A DNA stretch of 64,000 nucleotides from Amoebidium appalachense (taxonomy: Eukaryota; Ichthyosporea): contig CAVNZM010000017.1 in the NCBI GenBank assembly GCA_963693365.1, positions 2,294,001 through 2,358,000 on the forward strand, read 5' to 3'. Position numbers and translations under genes: made by a program. The notes below the pieces were generated by a model that worked only from the letters and a program-made list of their open reading frames with translations, was not told the origin of the DNA and did no database searches. Shown here piece after piece: positions 48,782-64,000 of this stretch. Positions within the stretch are counted from its first letter, which is position 1. Each line of letters begins with the position of its first letter.

Positions 48782-49358
48782 TAGTATACTAGTAGAAAAT
48801 ATCGAGGTCCCGGCCTGATGGTGCGTGATCCCCCCCCCTCCCCCCTCCCTCCCCCCTTTCTCTCCTGCCTCTCACCCTAGCCTCCCCCCCCTCCCCCCTC
48901 CCCCCCCTCCCTTCCTCCTTCTTAAAAGGAAACCCATCATTCTGCAGATCAAGGGGGTGGTGCGTCCCCCCCTCCCCCTCCCCCCTACCCCCCCTACCCC
49001 TTCCTCCCCCTTCCCCCTCTTCCCCTTCTTCCTCCCCCCCCCCCCCCTCCGCCTCCCCCCTCCCCTCTGCCCCTCTTGAGGGACCCCACCACCACCACCG
49101 CGACCACTGACAGTTACTTCTCTGACCCGCGCTTCAATTTTGACTCAGCCTAGAGCTATCACGCACAACATGTGGAAAATTTTGTGTGTCTGCCGCACAA
49201 GTTGTGTTCCGTGGTACGTGCATCCGGGAAAGGCCATGTGTACGTGCCAGTACTTTGGGCATGTTTGACCGTATTAAGCATGTGAATATTAGGACCTAAC
49301 ACTGTGTGCGTGTGTGCGTAAACATCGTGCAATATGTGCAAGTCGAATATGAGCATGT

Positions 49359-49545
49359 GTGCGTGTGTATGACATTGCCGGTGTCGGCTTGCTGATTCCA
49401 ACGTGGTGTAGTGGTGGTTCCGGTGTGCTATTATCGCTTGAGTGCACAGTCTGGAAGAACAGCACGTGCACATGCCGCATCACAGTGACACGGGAAGATG
49501 TTCTCAGGGAGCTCGCGTGGGGAATAACAAGCCGTGTGTGGACCG
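49359..49545 (+). CDS. Exon-like open segment, uncertain
   Basis: The open frame contains YDIAGVGLLIPTWCSGGSG, ECTVWKNSTCTCRITVTR and EDVLRELAWGITSRVWTGEG before running into poly(G). It looks more protein-like than its surroundings, but no family is recognised and the borders are not defined. Confidence 0.2.
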
Positions 49546-49555
49546 GGGAGGGGGT

Positions 49556-49588
<33 letters not shown>

Positions 49589-49599
49589 TGGATTTCCAG

Positions 49600-49710
49600 T
49601 GGGCACACTGTTGTATATTCGAGCGAGTACACAGTGAGCAAGTTTTTCGCCCAGTCTTGGTATGAAATTCCAAGGGGCATAGAGAGGAGAGAGACCCCCA
49701 CGGGCTCTAG
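49600..49710 (+). CDS. Exon-like open segment with splice sites, uncertain
   Basis: Bounded by TTTCCAG before 49600 and CTCTAG|GTGAGT after 49710. The frame contains SKFFAQSWYEIPRGIERRE. It could pair with the segment at 49359-49545, but no gene model was completed. Confidence 0.25.
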
Positions 49711-49839
49711 GTGAGTTGGGGAGGGAAAGGAGGTAGGGGAACCCCTAGCTAGAAGTATAAGCCATCACCGATCATTCAAAGTTTTGGAATCCGATGTCTG
49801 ACATTAAAAAAGATGCCAAATCCAATTATTCAACGTGAA

Positions 49840-50330
49840 TCTTATGTTTTTAAGTTATGTCTATTGGCCCATTTTAGACACCAAACTGCTTTTCAATTGC
49901 TTTATGGCCGGTCGGATGATGAGAGGCAGCACCCGGCTGCTGTCCCCGCAGGCCCCCACTGGGCCGCAAATAAGTCACATGTACTGACTCCCGGCCCTGG
50001 GGCCATACTCACGAGATCAATACAGATAAGGCCCTCGGGCCCGAAAACAGAAATTATCCCCCCGCCCCCCCCCCCCCCCCCCCCCCCCCCCCTTCCCCCC
50101 AACCAAGCACTACTACCTTCAACCTAGCACTTACAGCCCTGATCCATAAAGCTGAGAACAGCAGGCATACGGCGAGGAACAGAATGCGGGAGGGTGGGTG
50201 GGTCCTAAGAGAAGCGGCGAGGAAAAGACTGTTTGAGAGAAGCGAAAAACACGACTTTTATAGTCGCTTCTACAGGAAGAGATGTATGATGCCGATCATC
50301 ACACCATCTTCTTCCGATTGGTGGATAAAA
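49840..50330 (+). pseudogene. Possible retroelement integrase remnant
   Basis: One frame reads HQTAFQLLYGRSDDERQHP. TxFxLLYGR is the usual motif near the C-terminal end of Ty3/gypsy integrases. A second open stretch, ENSRHTARNRMREGG to DWWIK-stop, follows at about 50137-50330 after a poly(C) insertion. The resemblance rests on one short motif, so this is tentative. Confidence 0.25.
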
Positions 50331-50808
50331 TGAGTATTTACCAAATATATCATATACAGACCAGTAATTATTATTAATTTTTGGTTGGGTACGTGTCCCA
50401 GACCCACCTGCTAGCTAGCAGAGGGGTGATGAGCCCCCCGGCCACCCCCCCACCCCCCCCCCCACCCCCTTGACTCAGAGGCGTGGTGGCCCCTCTTTCC
50501 CCTGTCTCCTGCTCCCCCCCCCCCCCGCCCCCTCCCCCTTCCCCCCTTCTCCCCTCTCCCCCCCCCCCCCTCCTCCACTTGCCTCCCCCCTCCCCCCCCC
50601 CCCCCCCCCCGCGCCGACAGACGGCAGGGGCACTCGTCACTTCCCGTTTAAGTTACGGTTCAACAGCCTTAGCCCCTAATGTAAGCACACTAACTTCGTT
50701 TTGTTTTTTGCCAGAATAATCAAATTTCAGCTTGCAGCAAATGTTTCCTGTTGATGTATCATGCAGTTGCCCCCTTGTATCTCAGAACTTCTCCAAGCCG
50801 GTACTCCG

Positions 50809-50812
<4 letters not shown>

Positions 50813-50889
<77 letters not shown>

Positions 50890-50938
50890 ACCACCACCAC
50901 CACCACCACCACCACCACCACCACCACCACCACCACCG
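50813..50938 (+). repeat. 77-nt C homopolymer followed by (ACC)n
   Basis: Uninterrupted C from 50813 to 50889, then about sixteen ACC triplets. This is the longest homopolymer in the window. Confidence 0.95.
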
Positions 50939-51251
50939 GTACTGTCAAGTGCAAGTACACTAACACATTTTTAGCATACGTTGAGCGCCGTTATTGGGCG
51001 GATGTGCACGTGTTAATTTGCGTATGCACATAATGTGGCCCATGTTCGTTTAAATTTGTGCATGCACGCGTGCACCAAGCTCGTTTTCGCATGCATCATA
51101 TGCATGGCTACGTGCACCGGCACCATTATTGCACTGGGATAAGTGGCTGTGTCAGTAAAAACCATACAATGGGAAGATTCCCACGGCCCAGATTTCCGGA
51201 TGCAGTGCCCCCGCCGACGGTCAGCCTGAGTCAGGACGCTGGCGCGGACGC

Positions 51252-51282
51252 AAGGCCTCCGTTGTATCTACAAGGAGGCCTT
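51252..51282. repeat. Inverted repeat aaggcctcc/ggaggcctt
   Basis: aaggcctcc and ggaggcctt are separated by 13 nt. The same half-site recurs at both ends of the foldback at 51376-51573. Confidence 0.8.
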
Positions 51283-51375
51283 GGTCAAAACAAACAGTAG
51301 ATCTATTCAAATCTATTCGCCTATCCTATTGGCTGCTTGCACATGCACGTCAACTTCATGATGCACGTGCACAAA

Positions 51376-51475
51376 CCAAGGCCTCCTAAATAGCACATAG
51401 TACTCCAGGAGCTAACACGTACTGACGTGTTGCCGCACGTGCGACGTTTTTACATCTACTTAGGCGGTCCCTTTT

Positions 51476-51513
<38 letters not shown>

Positions 51514-51573
51514 AGACACCGCCTCAGTAGGTGGTAGCTCCAGGAGTGCTATTTACAATATAGGAGGCCTTGG
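51376..51573. repeat. Foldback element with poly(A) centre
   Basis: The left arm ccaaggcctcctaaatagca is mirrored on the right by tgctattt, a 7-nt insert, then aggaggccttgg. Inner pairs (ctccaggag; aggcggt/accgcct) also match. The centre is a 32-nt A run at 51480-51511. Confidence 0.7.
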
Positions 51574-51826
51574 CACAAACTTCTGCACACAGTGCACACT
51601 TCAAGGACAGGCTTTCGTGGACTGAGTATCTTTGTAATGTTAGCGTTTGGTAAAGAGCGCAGGAATATGGACTACCGAGACACGCACCCAACATACACGC
51701 ACCCACACCTCTAACCTCTAACACGTACACACGCACCTCACATCACCTAGTACATATACACACAAACACACCGACATGAAACCGTGCGCAGACCTGCACA
51801 CGTAGGTGCTTTCATACAAACGCGGC

Positions 51827-63673
<11,847 letters not shown>

Positions 63674-63829
63674 GCAGGCACCAATCAGATTGTATTGTTA
63701 TTTTTAAATTATATTTTTAACGGTAGTGGAAGAAGTAGAAGAAGACCAAGGAGACGGAAAAAAAGAAAGAGAGGAAGGTAGGAAGTAAGCAAGCAAGAAG
63801 GAAAGAAAGAAGAAAAGAAAGAAAGAAAG

Positions 63830-63867
<38 letters not shown>

Positions 63868-64000
63868 CGCGCACACACGCATACTAACACACACAAAACA
63901 CACACACACACACATGATTCCTCCTGTTTTTCCCCGTTGTGAGGTTCCAACATTTCTCCTGCACATATTCTCGTATGTCCTTTCGACACTGAATACATGC
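63674..64000. other. Right end of window, no gene recognised
   Basis: 3' flank of the FkbH gene: ccaatcag just after the stop, an AT-rich stretch, AGAA-rich purine DNA, a C run at 63831-63866 and (CA)n at 63888-63914. Confidence 0.6.

Larger units (their letters stand above)
45921..51826. other. Intergenic region between permease and FkbH genes
   Basis: (TTTG)n and (GTTTT)n at 46122-46176, poly(C) at 46416-46438, (AC)n at 46507-46564, and T runs at 46629-46665 and 46793-46819. A TA-flanked inverted-repeat element is at 48547-48781. Exon-like islands occur at 48401-48540 and 49359-49710, possible retroelement debris at about 49840-50330, a 77-nt C run at 50813-50889, and foldback repeats at 51252-51282 and 51376-51573. 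An inverted CCAAT (cctattggc) near 51324 may belong to the FkbH gene promoter. Confidence 0.55.

Noticed and set aside
51806-51826. Upstream GTG extension of the FkbH gene start
   Set aside because: A non-ATG start is unlikely in a eukaryote, and ATG 51827 has a good context.

Overview
The window is nuclear DNA of an intron-rich, probably unicellular eukaryote. Every gene that can be read is split by canonical GT-AG introns of about 0.3-3 kb. Those introns and the intergenic DNA are packed with simple repeats: poly(G)/poly(C) runs up to 77 nt, (CA)n/(TG)n and (GA)n/(TC)n. No bacterial operon, tRNA, rRNA or CRISPR feature was seen. The gene content (an ALR1/MNR2-type CorA Mg transporter, an SLC7/LAT permease, TFIIIA-like zinc fingers, an FkbH-like protein) would fit a protist near animals and fungi, for example an ichthyosporean, but this is only a guess. 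The species is not identifiable from the sequence alone.

Layout, left to right. 1-3908: repeat-rich flank. 3909-5994 (-): two-exon 12-finger C2H2 gene (ZnF-A) with two frame breaks. 8070-10733 (-): its paralogue (ZnF-B), with two in-frame stops and one decayed finger. 11381-17323 (+): ten-exon coiled-coil gene, divergent from ZnF-B across about 650 bp. 18979-26971 (-): complete 11-exon CorA/ALR1/MNR2-type Mg2+ transporter, 438 aa. 26972-34308: intergenic DNA with dispersed poly(G)-flanked repeats, a tandem duplication and possible 5' exons of the next gene. 34309-45920 (+): complete 15-exon LAT-type amino-acid permease, 500 aa. 45921-51826: intergenic DNA with a 235-bp TA-flanked inverted-repeat element, exon-like islands, possible retroelement debris and foldback repeats. 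51827-63673 (+): ten-exon FkbH-like HAD protein, about 890 aa, with an OB/cold-shock-like N-terminus and a one-base frame break in a G8 run at the catalytic motif. 63674-64000: tail.

I rebuilt exon chains by hand from splice consensus, reading phase and family motifs. In the CorA and permease genes every exon-exon phase agrees and the motifs follow the family order, so those models are strong. The genes do not form an obvious pathway: two are membrane transporters, two are DNA-binding paralogues, one is a structural or regulatory coiled coil, and one is an enzyme-like protein of unknown eukaryotic role.

The most unusual features are genomic. Many introns carry a poly(C) run just after the donor, and several acceptors are the end of a (CA)n microsatellite. 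Short repeat families are bounded by poly(G)/poly(C). CCAATC/GATTGG is strongly over-represented inside coding exons. Some splice sites sit inside local tandem duplications. Several frame breaks lie at or near G runs, so assembly error must be excluded first.
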